Positions 56,701 through 60,419 are shown, counted from the stretch's first letter. The stretch: DNA of 64,000 bases from Castor canadensis (GCF_047511655.1 NC_133386.1:78247501-78311500), one strand, 5' to 3'. A program made the numbers and translations. The notes: generated by a model not told the origin, from the sequence alone.

Positions 56701-59401
56701 ACTATCATCTATTATCAATGACATAACCCATTATTTTCACACTTTAAGAGTTGTAGCATATTTGCTAAAATGTGTATATAATTTGAAGAAATTACACTTT
56801 ATAATTTCATTTATTAATATTTAGTTTTTTCTTAATTTGTCTCAAATACCATAATTAACTTTCCAATGGATCTAATACATAATAAATACACAATGAAGAA
56901 AGGGAAAACACACAAAACAAAAGGGGTGAGGTAATGAATATACAATCCAAATATTTAAGCCAAGTCCTTAAATTTTATAAACTATAACTTCATCATGACA
57001 ATCATAAATGTCTTAATTTCACTAAATCAGAATTAAGAAAAACTTACATATCTTTAAAAAATAATTTTTCTGCTATATATGTAGTTCAAGGCACAAAGTA
57101 TGATAATAATATATAAGCTGAATGCACCTATATCTTAACTTTGCAGTGTGAACTTTAAACAAGAAATTGTTGAGAACTTGAATTTATAAGTCACCTGAAA
57201 ATATAGTCATTTTTCTAATGACTTTGTCATATTTTTATTAGGAAACAATATAGAACCATCACATGTGACTTTAGGCCTTGGGATAGCAATATATATTACC
57301 TAGCTCAGGTTTATCCAGTAAGCTGATTAAAATACGGAAGGGTTTTAGATCCTGCATTAGAGTGCTCTCTTCTCCAAATCCATTCACTTGTAAGATTCCC
57401 ACCATTGCCTTTACAAAACAGAAGTACATTAGTCATTTAGTAAACATATTCAAATCTTTTTTTCTCAAGAAAAAAGTATTTTTAGAAATGGGAGGGGGGA
57501 GGGAGAGGTACTAAGGGAATATAATAAAGGGGGTGAATTTGTTCAAAGTAAGTTGTATGATTCTATGAAGATTTCACATTGTGACTCCCTTGTACTGTTA
57601 ACGATAAAATAAAAAGTATTCTTAAATATAATCATATGTTATAGCGAGTCATATCCCCTATTGCTTTACTGAAGCCTTTTTCCTCTGCTAGGAAGAAAAT
57701 GTTATATTCACCTGCCTAGAGTGAAGAACCAGGTACTTAAATTTTCTTCAGAAAAAAATTAGAAGAGTTAAAGAAAATGAGAAGTACATTCATGGTGGAC
57801 TGTTTATCCTTAAGATGAGAATACTTTCTATTGAAGATCATGAACTCCAAACTATGCCACCTCATCATTGCAGTATTATGCAATTATTTTCTCATCAGTG
57901 ACTTAAAACAGTATATTACTTCACTCATTTAAAAATGTTTCAGATATCACATATTTCTTAGTTTAGTTTTAGAAATTTTGAATAAATACAAGTAAAGCAA
58001 AACTGATATGAAATAAACCTATGGATCATTTTAGTATTTCCATTATAATGGCAGTTTTACCGTATTTGATTCTCAGTATAACCCAAGTTTTCTGGGGGCT
58101 TTTTAGGAAATAAAATAGGTTTTCACCCACTTTTGGAAAAGCTCCAATTTTCACAGGGCAGACAAGTGAAAAAGCTATCCCTATGTTTTAATAAAATCAT
58201 ACAAACAGCAAAGGAAAAAAATTTGGCTTTACTCAGAAATATTTCTGAGTATTTCTCACTTATGATCACTTACTTTATTGTAGCCTTTTGCCTGTTATAG
58301 TCATTCTTAGGTAGTTTTTGAGTCTTGTCTCCATTCTTTCAACTCAACTCAACCAAGGCAGGTTTTTATAAAATACCTTTTCAGTAATTCTAGTGATCAG
58401 TGAGTAAATAAAAAATAATGAAAGCATCCATTACCTGGACCAATAATTCTTTGGAAAAGGTTGTGAAATAGTAAGTGGCATGTTCTTCAGGATTACTGTG
58501 TCTTGTGCTTCTGGGTCCTACGACAGCACCGTTATTATCAAAACCTCCATGGAAATAAATCATAAAATGAATTAAAATGGGACTCCTAAAATTGTTGGTC
58601 ACTAAATACCAAAACAGCAAATATCTCAAAAACAGCACTAAACACTTACCAATTAGTAGCCCATTCAATGTCAGCAAGAGAGATCATTTTAGATGGTTTA
58701 ATAAAGGGAAACCAATTCAATACATAAGTATCATAGAATTCTTCCAGAATTACCTTTTTTTTTCTTTTCCCCAATCTTACCAACAGATAAATAACTGCAA
58801 ACTCAGAACATCCAAGGTAAGTTATATGGTGTCCTCTCACTGTAGGTAGTAAGGGGCTATGAGGACAGGCCAAACACTCACAAAAACGTATGGAAGACAG
58901 AAGTACACACAGTTGTTTTATTGCCTGACTGGAAGACAGGTACTATGTGTGTGAGACAGTTGTACTTACCGGTCTTGATTTGATGACTTGACAGTTTTGG
59001 AAACACTGTTACTATTTAGATTATTTATCCTTCTTTATCTACTAACTTGTAGTATAACAACCAAGGGAAAAAAATCTCAAAAAGGGAACATGATCATATA
59101 AATTCAAATAGTCACTTTGACTAGGAAGCTTCTAAAATTTCTTTGTACAAAACACCATTAGTAGTTTATATTTTTTATCATCTATTTATAAAAAAAACTT
59201 AGTTTTTTTCACTAATGACAGTCACACAACACATACATACTTATATAGGGTAATTTCCCCTCCATTTTTTCTAACTATGAGCACATACATCAAATACCTA
59301 CCAAGAAGCCATGCATAAAGTCTTCGGTTCAGGGACATATCCCTTCGTAGTACCACATGAAGGGCTGCTGACAAGATTCTGATCATATCTGGTCGAGTGG
59401 C
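8484..59401 (-). CDS. DOP1A: DOP1A (DOPEY1), C-terminal ~2184 residues in 31 exons
   Basis: DOP1A belongs to the Dopey/Dop1 family: very large, helix-rich peripheral membrane proteins of Golgi and endosomes. They work with MON2 and, in yeast, the flippase Neo1; mammalian DOP1A has been described as a lipid-dependent kinesin-1 adaptor. I traced 31 exons on the minus strand by splice sites and frame. All phases chain without error (6555 nt). The family is about 2465 residues, so roughly the first 280 residues lie beyond the right edge. The exon at 32242-34231 alone codes about 663 residues: first a Ser/acidic, probably disordered stretch, a basic Lys/Glu-rich patch, then a helical region. Two extra in-frame exons are listed separately. 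No stop or frameshift breaks the gene. Confidence 0.96.
8790..9488. other. DOP1A intron sequence
   Basis: Intron upstream of the last DOP1A exon; no named element. Confidence 0.5.
9490..9575 (+). repeat. ID-like (tRNA-derived) SINE
   Basis: Reads ACTGGGGACATGGCTTAAGT, GTGGAGTGCTTGCTTATCAC, then an A-rich tail. Pol III A/B-box style layout of rodent ID elements. Confidence 0.75.
9578..9673 (+). repeat. B1-like SINE
   Basis: Reads TTTTGGGAGGCTGAGTCAGG and ends CCTTGTCTC plus an A run. Confidence 0.75.
9690..9810 (+). repeat. B1-like SINE
   Basis: Reads AATCCTGGCACGTGGGAGGC, GCCTAGCCTGGACAACACAG, CCCTGTCTC, then an A-rich tail. Tandem to the previous B1 copy. Confidence 0.75.
10117..10185 (-). 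repeat. Diverged ID-like SINE
   Basis: Antisense ID signature GTCCTGGGGATCAAATTCTA and ACATCTCTAGCTCT. Confidence 0.55.
10886..10945 (-). CDS. DOP1A: Candidate DOP1A cassette exon (20 codons)
   Basis: Strong splice sites on both sides: TTTCCTTCCACAG before GACAAG and CAG|GTGAGG after. The length is exactly 60 bp, phase 0 at both ends and open, reading [20 protein letters not shown]. It lies between the exons ending RKRAK and starting KNPEED. As I recall, the common mammalian protein joins those directly, so this looks like an optional insert. Alternative view: a chance pair of good sites. No transcript evidence was available. Confidence 0.5.
10946..11784. other. DOP1A intron sequence
   Basis: Upstream of the candidate cassette exon. 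No named repeat; a 71-codon ORF on the minus strand has no family support. Confidence 0.5.
11785..11960 (-). repeat. Composite B1+ID SINE
   Basis: Antisense: an ID part (GGCAGTACTGGGATTTTGAA, CACTTGCTAGGCAG) joined to a B1 part (GGTGCATGCCACCATGCCTGG). Confidence 0.7.
12280..12600 (-). repeat. Long composite SINE: two B1 units plus ID
   Basis: Read on the minus strand: first B1 unit (GGTGGCTCATACCTGTAATC), second B1 unit (GCATGCTGGTGCATGTTTGT), then an ID unit (GAGGGTGTAGTTCAAGTAGT). About 320 bp as one unit, and the same order recurs at 62375-62695 and 61943-62240. Confidence 0.75.
12601..13124. other. DOP1A intron sequence
   Basis: AT-rich; nothing recognised. Confidence 0.5.
13125..13254 (-). 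CDS. DOP1A: DOP1A exon W30
   Basis: Acceptor CTTCATAG, donor AAG|GTATTA. The first G completes the Met codon from the previous exon. It reads [20 protein letters not shown] and ends [12 protein letters not shown]. Confidence 0.94.
13565..13670 (-). repeat. B1-like SINE
   Basis: Antisense: TGTGAGACAGGGTCTTGCTA, GTGTGTACCACCATGCCCTG. Confidence 0.7.
14060..14280 (+). repeat. Short composite SINE: B1 plus ID
   Basis: GCTGGGCATCGGTGGCTTAT, GAGACCCTATCTTG, then AAAAGGGCTGGTGGAGTGGC and an A tail. Same layout as 62815-63015. Confidence 0.75.
14288..14505 (+). repeat. Composite SINE: B1 plus ID
   Basis: GCTGGGCATGGTAGTGCATG then GGACTGGGGCATGGCTCAAG and AGCCCTGAGTTCGATTC. Confidence 0.7.
14512..14600 (+). 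repeat. ID-like SINE
   Basis: TGGGTTGGGAGTCTGACTCA, GAGCACTTGCCTGGCATGCA, A-rich end. Confidence 0.7.
14723..14805 (-). repeat. ID-like SINE
   Basis: Poly-T then GATGGTACTGGAGTTTTGAA and CACTCTACCACTTGAGCTAC. Confidence 0.75.
15165..15243 (-). repeat. ID-like SINE
   Basis: CCAGTGCTGGGGATTAGACC, TGCTAAGCTATACCCC. Confidence 0.7.
15244..15955. other. DOP1A intron sequence
   Basis: AT-rich, nothing recognised before the L2 copy. Confidence 0.5.
15956..16420 (+). mobile_element. L2 LINE 3' fragment
   Basis: Old L2-like copy: TTAAGAATGCTTCAATGGCT, CTTCTCTCAGCATTCTACTC, and GGACTTGAAGCTCTGAG near the end. The two overlapping plus-strand ORFs here are incidental. Confidence 0.6.
16628..16792 (-). 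CDS. DOP1A: DOP1A exon W29
   Basis: Acceptor CTCCTGTTTATAG, donor AAAT|GTAAGT. The first G completes the Arg codon of the preceding exon. It reads [20 protein letters not shown] and continues to [14 protein letters not shown]. An open frame runs upstream through the acceptor but is intronic. Confidence 0.94.
16793..17702. other. DOP1A intron sequence
   Basis: AT-rich. The first 60 bases upstream of W29 are an open frame, but phase excludes them from the coding exon. Confidence 0.6.
17703..17758 (-). CDS. DOP1A: DOP1A exon W28 (56 bp)
   Basis: Acceptor GGTCTTCAG before GTACAG, donor CACG|GTAATA. It reads [19 protein letters not shown] second AG (CAG|GTACAG|GTATTT) six bases in is a tandem acceptor that would drop Val-Gln. 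Confidence 0.93.
17759..18545. other. DOP1A intron sequence
   Basis: AT-rich, no defined element. Confidence 0.5.
18546..18682 (-). CDS. DOP1A: DOP1A exon W27
   Basis: Acceptor GAATTTCTTTCAG, donor CTT|GTGAGT. It reads [20 protein letters not shown] and ends [10 protein letters not shown]. The first two bases AG complete a Glu codon begun by W26. Confidence 0.94.
18793..18945 (-). CDS. DOP1A: DOP1A exon W26
   Basis: Acceptor TTTCTTTTTTTAG, donor CAAG|GTGAAT. It reads [20 protein letters not shown] and ends [10 protein letters not shown], one of the most conserved parts of the family's C-terminal region. Confidence 0.94.
19390..19451 (-). CDS. DOP1A: DOP1A exon W25 (62 bp)
   Basis: Acceptor ATCTCTTGCAG, donor ATGA|GTGAGT. 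It reads [20 protein letters not shown]; the leading T completes His and the trailing A starts Thr. Confidence 0.94.
19586..19735 (-). CDS. DOP1A: DOP1A exon W24
   Basis: Acceptor TTTTCTTCCATACAG, donor AATCA|GTAAGT. It reads [20 protein letters not shown] and ends QMDASCVN. Confidence 0.94.
20000..20109 (-). CDS. DOP1A: DOP1A exon W23
   Basis: Acceptor ATGTTTTGTAG, donor CACAG|GTACTA. It reads [20 protein letters not shown] and ends VVPYLRNH. Confidence 0.94.
20110..20886. other. DOP1A intron sequence
   Basis: No defined element seen. Confidence 0.5.
20887..20966 (-). CDS. DOP1A: DOP1A exon W22 (80 bp)
   Basis: Acceptor GCTCTTATTTAG, donor GAG|GTAAAC. It reads [20 protein letters not shown] and ends LTLLSE. 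Confidence 0.94.
21118..21262 (-). CDS. DOP1A: DOP1A exon W21
   Basis: Acceptor TTATTTCTTTAG, donor GAAG|GTATGC. It reads [20 protein letters not shown] and ends TLESDVE. Confidence 0.94.
21494..21560 (-). CDS. DOP1A: DOP1A exon W20 (67 bp)
   Basis: Acceptor GGCCCTTGTAG, donor CAG|GTAAGG. It reads [20 protein letters not shown] then LQ; the first G completes a Gly codon. Confidence 0.94.
21561..22370. other. DOP1A intron sequence
   Basis: AT-rich. 21910-21990 partly echoes the intron sequence at 21000-21045 (TTTCCCACTGAAAAAAGCTAC). This may be a small local duplication or shared old repeat. Confidence 0.4.
22371..22560 (-). repeat. Composite B1+ID SINE
   Basis: Antisense ID part (AATACTGGGGATTGAACCCA) followed by B1 part (GAGTAGCTGGGATTACAGGC). 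Confidence 0.75.
22744..22958 (-). repeat. Composite B1+ID SINE
   Basis: Poly-T, GGTGGCACTGGGGTTTGAAC, TACCACTTGAGCCACTCTTC, then B1 part with CTGGCTTCAAACCAAGATCC. Little diverged, so a fairly young copy. Confidence 0.8.
22959..23868. other. DOP1A intron sequence
   Basis: Contains an L2-like stretch near 23570-23790 (CTTCCAGGTAGAAGACTATA ... AGTTCTTGAAGGACAATAAGG), low certainty. No exon. Confidence 0.4.
23869..23928 (-). repeat. ID-like SINE fragment
   Basis: TGCTAGGAATTGAACCCAGG, CACTGGGCTACATTTCCAGC, about 30 bp past the W19 donor. Confidence 0.65.
23958..24062 (-). CDS. DOP1A: DOP1A exon W19
   Basis: Acceptor GTTTATCTTTCAG, donor TTGG|GTAAGT. It reads [20 protein letters not shown] and ends APGQFLIL. 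Confidence 0.94.
24063..25079. other. DOP1A intron sequence
   Basis: AT-rich; nothing recognised. Confidence 0.5.
25080..25135 (-). CDS. DOP1A: DOP1A exon W18 (56 bp)
   Basis: Acceptor TTTGTTTATAG, donor CAAAG|GTAAGA. It reads [18 protein letters not shown] and fills the phase between W17 and W19 exactly. Confidence 0.92.
25136..25948. other. DOP1A intron sequence
   Basis: AT-rich; plus-strand ORFs at 25042-25439 overlap exon W18 on the other strand and have no support. Confidence 0.5.
25950..26030 (+). repeat. ID-like SINE
   Basis: GGGCTGGGGATGTAGTTCAA, GTGCTTGCCTAGTATGCTGG, A-rich tail. Confidence 0.75.
26031..26802. other. DOP1A intron sequence
   Basis: No defined element seen. Confidence 0.5.
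26803..26937 (-). CDS. DOP1A: DOP1A exon W17
   Basis: Acceptor GTGTTATCCAG, donor AAG|GTAAGA. It reads [20 protein letters not shown] and ends QPPAIAKDK, phase 0 at both ends. Confidence 0.94.
27250..28058 (-). mobile_element. Ancient L1 fragment (left part)
   Basis: T-rich strand with TTTGGCTGGCTAGAAAATTA, GGCATAAACTGGAAACTTAT, and TTCTTTCTCTTTTCTCCTATT. This order is familiar from old mammalian L1 antisense sequence. It resumes after the nested insertion at 28465-28560. Confidence 0.5.
28075..28448 (-). mobile_element. Young L1 3' end, 5'-truncated, inside older L1
   Basis: Closely matches the 3' part of the long L1 at 43121-43490, including ATTTCTCCCCCCTTCTCC, AAGACAAAGCG and GTTGATTCATCTCTAACTG. 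It is flanked by a perfect 16-bp direct repeat CATCCTTTCTTCAATT at 28059-28074 and 28449-28464. Antisense A-tail at 28073-28090. Confidence 0.85.
28561..28950. other. DOP1A intron sequence
   Basis: AT-rich, nothing recognised. Confidence 0.5.
28951..29032 (+). repeat. ID-like SINE
   Basis: GGGCTGGAGCAGTGGCTTAA, CAGAGTTCAAACCCCAGTAC, A-rich tail. Confidence 0.75.
29140..29230 (-). repeat. ID-like SINE
   Basis: T-rich start, GCTGGGATCAAACCCAGGGC, ATGCTAAGCAAGGGCTCTAA. Confidence 0.75.
29453..29578 (-). CDS. DOP1A: DOP1A exon W16
   Basis: Acceptor AAATTATTTTAG, donor AAG|GTATGT. It reads [20 protein letters not shown] and ends NKTTTRAK, phase 0. Confidence 0.94.
29688..29810 (+). repeat. B1-like SINE
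   Basis: GGCCAGGTGTAGTGGTAAAG, GAGACCAGCCTGGGCAACAC. Confidence 0.75.
29811..30282. other. DOP1A intron sequence
   Basis: No defined element seen. Confidence 0.5.
30283..30375 (+). repeat. ID-like SINE
   Basis: GAGGAGCTCAAGTGGTGGAA, GGCTTCAATCCCCAGGAAGT, then an AAAAC-type tail. Confidence 0.7.
30570..30690 (-). repeat. B1-like SINE
   Basis: GGATAGGAGTTCACTATGTG, CCAGATTCAAACTTGTGATC, GTGTTACCATGCC. Confidence 0.7.
30698..30970 (+). repeat. Composite SINE: two B1 units plus ID, truncated
   Basis: GGAGCTTGTAATCTCAGCTA, then AGCTGGGAGTGATAGGGTAT, then AAAGAGCTGGGGGTCTGTCT. The B1-B1-ID order is as in 12280-12600. Confidence 0.7.
30971..31510. other. DOP1A intron sequence
   Basis: No defined element seen. 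Confidence 0.5.
31511..31693 (-). CDS. DOP1A: DOP1A exon W15
   Basis: Acceptor CACACTTTATAG, donor AAAG|GTTGGA (weak after the GT). It reads [20 protein letters not shown] and ends TTINLGATK. Confidence 0.94.
31794..31905 (-). CDS. DOP1A: DOP1A exon W14
   Basis: Acceptor CATTTTATTTCAG, donor CATCAA|GTAAGA. It reads [20 protein letters not shown] and ends [10 protein letters not shown]. Confidence 0.94.
31965..32100. repeat. Possible MIR/L2 remnant
   Basis: CACCAGGCACACAGTAGGTA TTCAATAAG and ATTTCCTAATCTATAAAATAAG resemble pieces of MIR/L2 tails. Diverged and not assignable. Confidence 0.35.
32242..34231 (-). CDS. DOP1A: DOP1A large central exon W13 (1990 bp)
   Basis: Acceptor TTTTGTCATATGCCAG, donor GTAG|GTAAGT. 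It codes about 663 residues. Roughly the first 300 are rich in Ser, Glu and Asp (for example [17 protein letters not shown]) and probably disordered. A Lys/Glu-rich basic patch with [16 protein letters not shown] follows. From [19 protein letters not shown] onward the exon is Leu-rich and helical, ending [12 protein letters not shown]. The frame is open upstream of the acceptor as well, so an ATG-based ORF would start about 46 bases too early. Confidence 0.96.
34232..35400. other. DOP1A intron sequence with MIR-like stretch
   Basis: AT-rich intron. 35150-35260 (TTACCAACTGTGGGACTTTG) resembles a MIR core. No exon. Confidence 0.4.
35401..35575 (+). repeat. Old mammal-wide interspersed repeat
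   Basis: TAATAATAATGAACACTTAT, then CCCCTTTACACAGGAGGAAA. Same type as 4760-4890. Confidence 0.45.
35797..36056 (-). CDS. DOP1A: DOP1A exon W12
   Basis: Acceptor TGTTTATTTTAG, donor AATG|GTGAAT. It reads [20 protein letters not shown], includes [16 protein letters not shown], and ends [11 protein letters not shown]. The [12 protein letters not shown] segment is shared with the paralogue DOP1B. Confidence 0.94.
36490..36680 (+). repeat. MIR SINE
   Basis: GAGATTCAAATCTCTCATGG, CTTGGGCAAGCAGCTTCTCT, TTTGTAAGATAAGGGAAGG, and ACCTAGCTCAGGGGCTAG: the MIR core and tail in order, diverged. Confidence 0.6.
36681..37395. other. DOP1A intron with L2-tail remnant
   Basis: 37090-37165 (TGTATCCCTGGCACGTAGAA, TGCTTGGCAAATAATAGGGA) is an L2-like 3' tail. 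Nothing else defined. Confidence 0.45.
37396..37493 (-). CDS. DOP1A: DOP1A exon W11
   Basis: Acceptor TTCCTCCTCAG, donor ACAG|GTTGGT. It reads [20 protein letters not shown] and ends SSFARSFD. Confidence 0.94.
37640..37732 (-). repeat. ID-like SINE
   Basis: TTTTTGGTGCTGAGGATCAA, CACACATGCTAGGCAAGTGT, CTACATCCCAGCCCC. Well preserved. Confidence 0.8.
37733..38837. other. DOP1A intron sequence
   Basis: AT-rich; nothing recognised. Confidence 0.5.
38838..38990 (-). CDS. DOP1A: DOP1A exon W10
   Basis: Acceptor ATTTTCTATAG, donor AAG|GTAAAT. It reads [20 protein letters not shown] and ends [10 protein letters not shown], phase 0. Confidence 0.94.
39080..39157 (-). other. Open frame next to L1 with a phase-matched donor (possible lost exon)
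   Basis: Minus strand: an ATG (39155-39157) starts [20 protein letters not shown] and runs to GLAVRDQ, ending CAG|GTAGTA in phase 0, compatible with exon W10. I see no usable AG acceptor upstream in frame. It could be an alternative first exon, an exon damaged by the L1 at 39162, or chance. Confidence 0.25.
39162..39356 (+). mobile_element. L1 3' end fragment
   Basis: GCTATTCAGAATTGTCACAA TGGATCCCCCTTGTACAATG ACTATATCCTAATAAAAATG is an L1 3'-end style of this genome. Flanks share AAGTAAAGC (39145 and 39357) within an imperfect 17-bp direct repeat, a likely target-site duplication. Confidence 0.55.
39640..39714 (-). repeat. ID-like SINE
   Basis: TTTTTGAACTCAGGACCTCT, GTGCTAGGCAAGTACTCTAG, CACCTCCAGCCC. 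Confidence 0.7.
39893..40090 (-). repeat. Composite B1+ID SINE
   Basis: GCAGCACTGGGGATAAAACC, CTAAGCTGTATCCCCAGCC, then B1 part GTAGCTCAGGCTGGCCTTTG and GTGCTGGGATTACAGGTGTG. Confidence 0.8.
40472..40746 (-). CDS. DOP1A: DOP1A exon W9
   Basis: Acceptor TTTTTTTGTTTCAG, donor CAAG|GTAAAG. It reads [20 protein letters not shown] and ends [11 protein letters not shown]. Its first two bases AC need a leading G, which either W8 or the cassette exon supplies. Confidence 0.94.
41147..41224 (-). CDS. DOP1A: Candidate DOP1A cassette exon (26 codons)
   Basis: Acceptor AAATTTAAG before TGAAATAC and a perfect donor GCAG|GTGAGT. It is 78 bp long and enters and leaves in the same phase, reading [20 protein letters not shown] and on to FHSLLA. 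Skipping gives Glu-Thr-Asp-Cys across the W8/W9 join, which as I recall is the common human form. Inclusion also stays open. The protein-like composition supports a real optional exon; the acceptor tract has a run of A and is weak. Confidence 0.6.
41346..41937 (-). CDS. DOP1A: DOP1A exon W8 (592 bp)
   Basis: Acceptor AAAAAATCTCTACCAG, donor ACTG|GTAAGG. It reads [20 protein letters not shown], a Ser/Thr/Glu-rich linker, then a helical part with [20 protein letters not shown] and ending [12 protein letters not shown]. An L1 3' end lies just upstream of this acceptor. Confidence 0.95.
41970..42335 (+). mobile_element. L1 3' end, about 370 bp, next to exon W8
   Basis: Contains GAGAATAGGAGGGTGGAACA and CTATTCCAGGAATGGGGGGA, ending CCCAGCACAACAATAAAAAA and an A-rich tail. 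Flanked by AAAAAGCAAAAGRCTC at 41954-41969 and 42336-42351 (16 bp, one mismatch). The insertion point is 32 bp upstream of the W8 acceptor, in antisense to DOP1A. Confidence 0.75.
42356..42384. repeat. (TA)n/(CA)n microsatellite
   Basis: Run of TATATATA then CACACACA directly after the L1 duplication. Confidence 0.85.
42385..43106. other. DOP1A intron sequence
   Basis: AT-rich; nothing recognised. Confidence 0.5.
44058..44960 (-). pseudogene. L1 ORF2 C-terminal fragment (300 codons)
   Basis: Open piece of the broken L1 ORF2: contains [19 protein letters not shown] and [14 protein letters not shown], typical of the region after reverse transcriptase. It is not a host gene. It is in a different frame from the next ORF2 part at 43732-43941 ([14 protein letters not shown]). 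Confidence 0.9.
45524..45898 (-). pseudogene. L1 ORF2 reverse-transcriptase fragment
   Basis: Contains [11 protein letters not shown] and [20 protein letters not shown], the finger/palm part of L1 reverse transcriptase. The frame is lost right after SIDTEK, before the catalytic Asp-Asp box. Confidence 0.88.
47545..47871. other. DOP1A intron with MIR-like stretch
   Basis: 47770-47870 (GCACTCACTAGGTATGTGTTG, TTTAAACCTCCTCATGTG) resembles a MIR core. No exon. Confidence 0.4.
47872..48510 (+). mobile_element. Old DNA transposon, probably Tc/mariner (Tigger-like)
   Basis: Starts AATTCCCCCTTATCCATGGG then GATATGTCCCAAGACCCC. The middle holds GTTATGTGAATATCATCCC and GATGTAGGCATTGTG. The end has GGTTTCAGTGGATGAGG. 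I recognise the pattern as a mammal-wide non-autonomous transposon; the family name is uncertain. Confidence 0.55.
48520..48605 (+). repeat. MIR/L2-like tail
   Basis: AGCACCTGGCACTTAGTAAA CATTCAGTGATTG, the usual tail sequence of these old repeats. Confidence 0.5.
48740..49290 (+). mobile_element. L2 LINE 3' fragment
   Basis: TGCCTCCTGCCTTTTTCCCC, TCAAGAAAGCCTTCTTGACT, GGTCATACCTTTCCACAGTC, and a GATAGCCAGTGCCTAAC tail: the L2 3' region in order. The ORF at 48984-49175 is part of this repeat. Confidence 0.75.
49709..49792 (+). repeat. ID-like SINE
   Basis: TTTGGCTAGAGATGTGACTC, GTAGAGTGCCTGACTAGCAA, A-rich tail. Confidence 0.7.
49793..51378. other. DOP1A intron sequence
   Basis: Long AT-rich stretch; no exon or nameable repeat. 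Confidence 0.5.
51379..51612 (-). CDS. DOP1A: DOP1A exon W7
   Basis: Acceptor TTTTATTTTCAG, donor AAG|GTAATT. It reads [20 protein letters not shown] and ends [10 protein letters not shown], phase 0. The intron to W8 is 9.4 kb and holds the long L1. Confidence 0.94.
52254..52278. repeat. (TTTG)n microsatellite
   Basis: About five TTTG units, 17 bp from the start of exon W6 on the intron (donor) side. Confidence 0.85.
52295..52409 (-). CDS. DOP1A: DOP1A exon W6
   Basis: Acceptor TTTGTCCTTTTAG, donor TTTG|GTAAGA. It reads [20 protein letters not shown] and ends [10 protein letters not shown] (TTTG)n microsatellite sits about 20 bp past the donor. Confidence 0.94.
52540..53000 (+). mobile_element. 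L2 LINE fragment
   Basis: GATATGAGATCAAATGTTAC TTCTTCTAGGAAGTC and later TAAGACCACACATTGCC fit the L2 3' region. Diverged. Confidence 0.5.
53001..53528. other. DOP1A intron sequence
   Basis: No defined element seen. Confidence 0.4.
53530..53608 (-). repeat. ID-like SINE
   Basis: TTTTGCAGTACTGAGGCCTC, GGAGCTCTACCACTTGAGCC. Confidence 0.75.
53609..54210. other. DOP1A intron sequence
   Basis: A 69-codon plus-strand ORF (53848-54057) has no support. No defined repeat. Confidence 0.5.
54211..54330 (-). CDS. DOP1A: DOP1A exon W5
   Basis: Acceptor CCTTTTCTTTAG, donor TGTAG|GTATGT. It reads [20 protein letters not shown] and ends [10 protein letters not shown]. Confidence 0.94.
54625..54752 (-). 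repeat. B1-like SINE
   Basis: CT run and poly-T, GAACTCACTATGTAACCCAT, then GGGGTTACATGTGTGCATCA. Confidence 0.7.
54753..56064. other. DOP1A intron sequence
   Basis: AT-rich; nothing recognised. Confidence 0.5.
56065..56185 (-). CDS. DOP1A: DOP1A exon W4
   Basis: Acceptor TATAACTTTAAG, donor GCAG|GTAGAT. It reads [20 protein letters not shown] and ends [11 protein letters not shown]. Confidence 0.94.
56186..57299. other. DOP1A intron with MIR-like core and a hairpin
   Basis: 56380-56450 (AACTGACTTGGTAACTTAATT) may be MIR-derived. It contains the perfect inverted repeat at 56434-56471. Otherwise AT-rich. Confidence 0.45.
56434..56471. repeat. Perfect inverted repeat (hairpin)
   Basis: 16-bp arms (TATTTAACTTCTTTAA and its exact complement) with a 6-base loop GTTTTA. 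All A/T-rich. Confidence 0.85.
57300..57408 (-). CDS. DOP1A: DOP1A exon W3
   Basis: Acceptor CTGTTTTGTAAAG, donor CTAG|GTAATA. It reads [20 protein letters not shown] and ends SLLDKPEL. A short L1 3' end lies about 60 bp upstream of the acceptor. Confidence 0.94.
57485..57610 (+). mobile_element. Short L1 3' end
   Basis: GAAATGGGAGGGGGGAGGGA, TTCACATTGTGACTCCCTTG, then an A-rich tail. Flanked by AAAAAGTATTYTTA at 57471-57484 and 57611-57624 (14 bp, one mismatch). Antisense to DOP1A. Confidence 0.7.
57625..58434. other. DOP1A intron sequence
   Basis: No defined element seen. Confidence 0.5.
58435..58544 (-). CDS. DOP1A: DOP1A exon W2
   Basis: Acceptor TTTATTTCCATGGAG, donor CAG|GTAATG. It reads [20 protein letters not shown] and ends FSKELLVQ. 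The frame is open beyond the acceptor, so the exon edge is set by phase with W1. Confidence 0.92.
58545..59301. other. DOP1A intron sequence
   Basis: Overlapping ORFs at 58577-58873 are intronic, without family support. No repeat named. Confidence 0.5.
59302..59401 (-). CDS. DOP1A: DOP1A exon W1 (most 5' exon seen)
   Basis: Acceptor AAACTTTTTCAG, donor CTTG|GTAGGT. It reads [20 protein letters not shown] and ends NRRLYAWLL, part of the conserved Dopey N-terminal region. Phase 0 start. The preceding exon is not visible up to position 64000. Confidence 0.93.
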
Positions 59402-60419
59402 CTGAAAAAGTTTGGGATGTGGTTGTACTTAATTGCATATAAAAAGTACATCACAATTTTTCCTCTTTTAAAAAAATGCTTTGAAATATGCTCAGAACCT
59501 AATGCTGTAATAAAAGTATTTTCATACAACATTATCTCATTAGATCTTTTGAATATAGGAGCAAACTTCCATTTTACAGATTAGGAAAAAAGAAGAAAAT
59601 TAAGTAACATAACTAGTTTTATAACTGAGACTCTAACTGAATTATTTTAATATACTTACATATCCAATAATAGTAAAATCTGATACAAAACAAGGAAAAT
59701 AAAGCAAGATGGGACAGTTACTAGAAAATCATGCCATTAGTCTTTCACACTCATAGTGCTGTGAACTGACAATAAATTTCTTTTAAAAAGTCCCCATCTT
59801 CATCAATTCTAAGTCCTTCTCAAAAATCCTGTTTGCAGTAATTCAAACATACAAAAAATACAGAAAACAATGTAATGAACCCATTTGTCCCAACATTCAG
59901 CTTAAGCAAATTTTACTCTTAAATTTTTGCTCAGCTCTTAAGAGCAATATCTTTTTTACTTCTTTCCCACAGCCTTAACTAGATGTTTAGAAAATGAAAA
60001 AAGATCTGACTTCAAAGACATAAATTTAAAAAAATAGAGGGAAGCTAATATATTTGTTGTTAATGTTAAGAATATTAGCAGATAACAACTTTAGAATAGA
60101 ATCTTGGAAACCTGGAACTAGAAGTTAACTTAGAAATTGATTAGTTTAACAACCATTATATAAATAAAGGACCTGAGCCTCCCAAACCTAAGAGCTTAGC
60201 TAAATTCAAATGTCTGGTTAATGCCTCAGTTGGATGTAGACCCAACCTCTCACTAACACATAGCAGTGAACTTTTTTCTATTCTACACTTCCTGATACAG
60301 GCAGGAAGGGATTCATCCAGAACTGGAAATAAGTGAGATGCTGCAGAATACATATCATTCATAGCTGACAAATTATGTTTAACAACTTTGAACACAAATC
60401 TCTTCCATTAATCTATTCA
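59402..60419. other. DOP1A intron sequence
   Basis: 59530-59640 (TCCATTTTACAGATTAGGAA) is a MIR-age repeat like 4760-4890. No exon. Confidence 0.4.
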
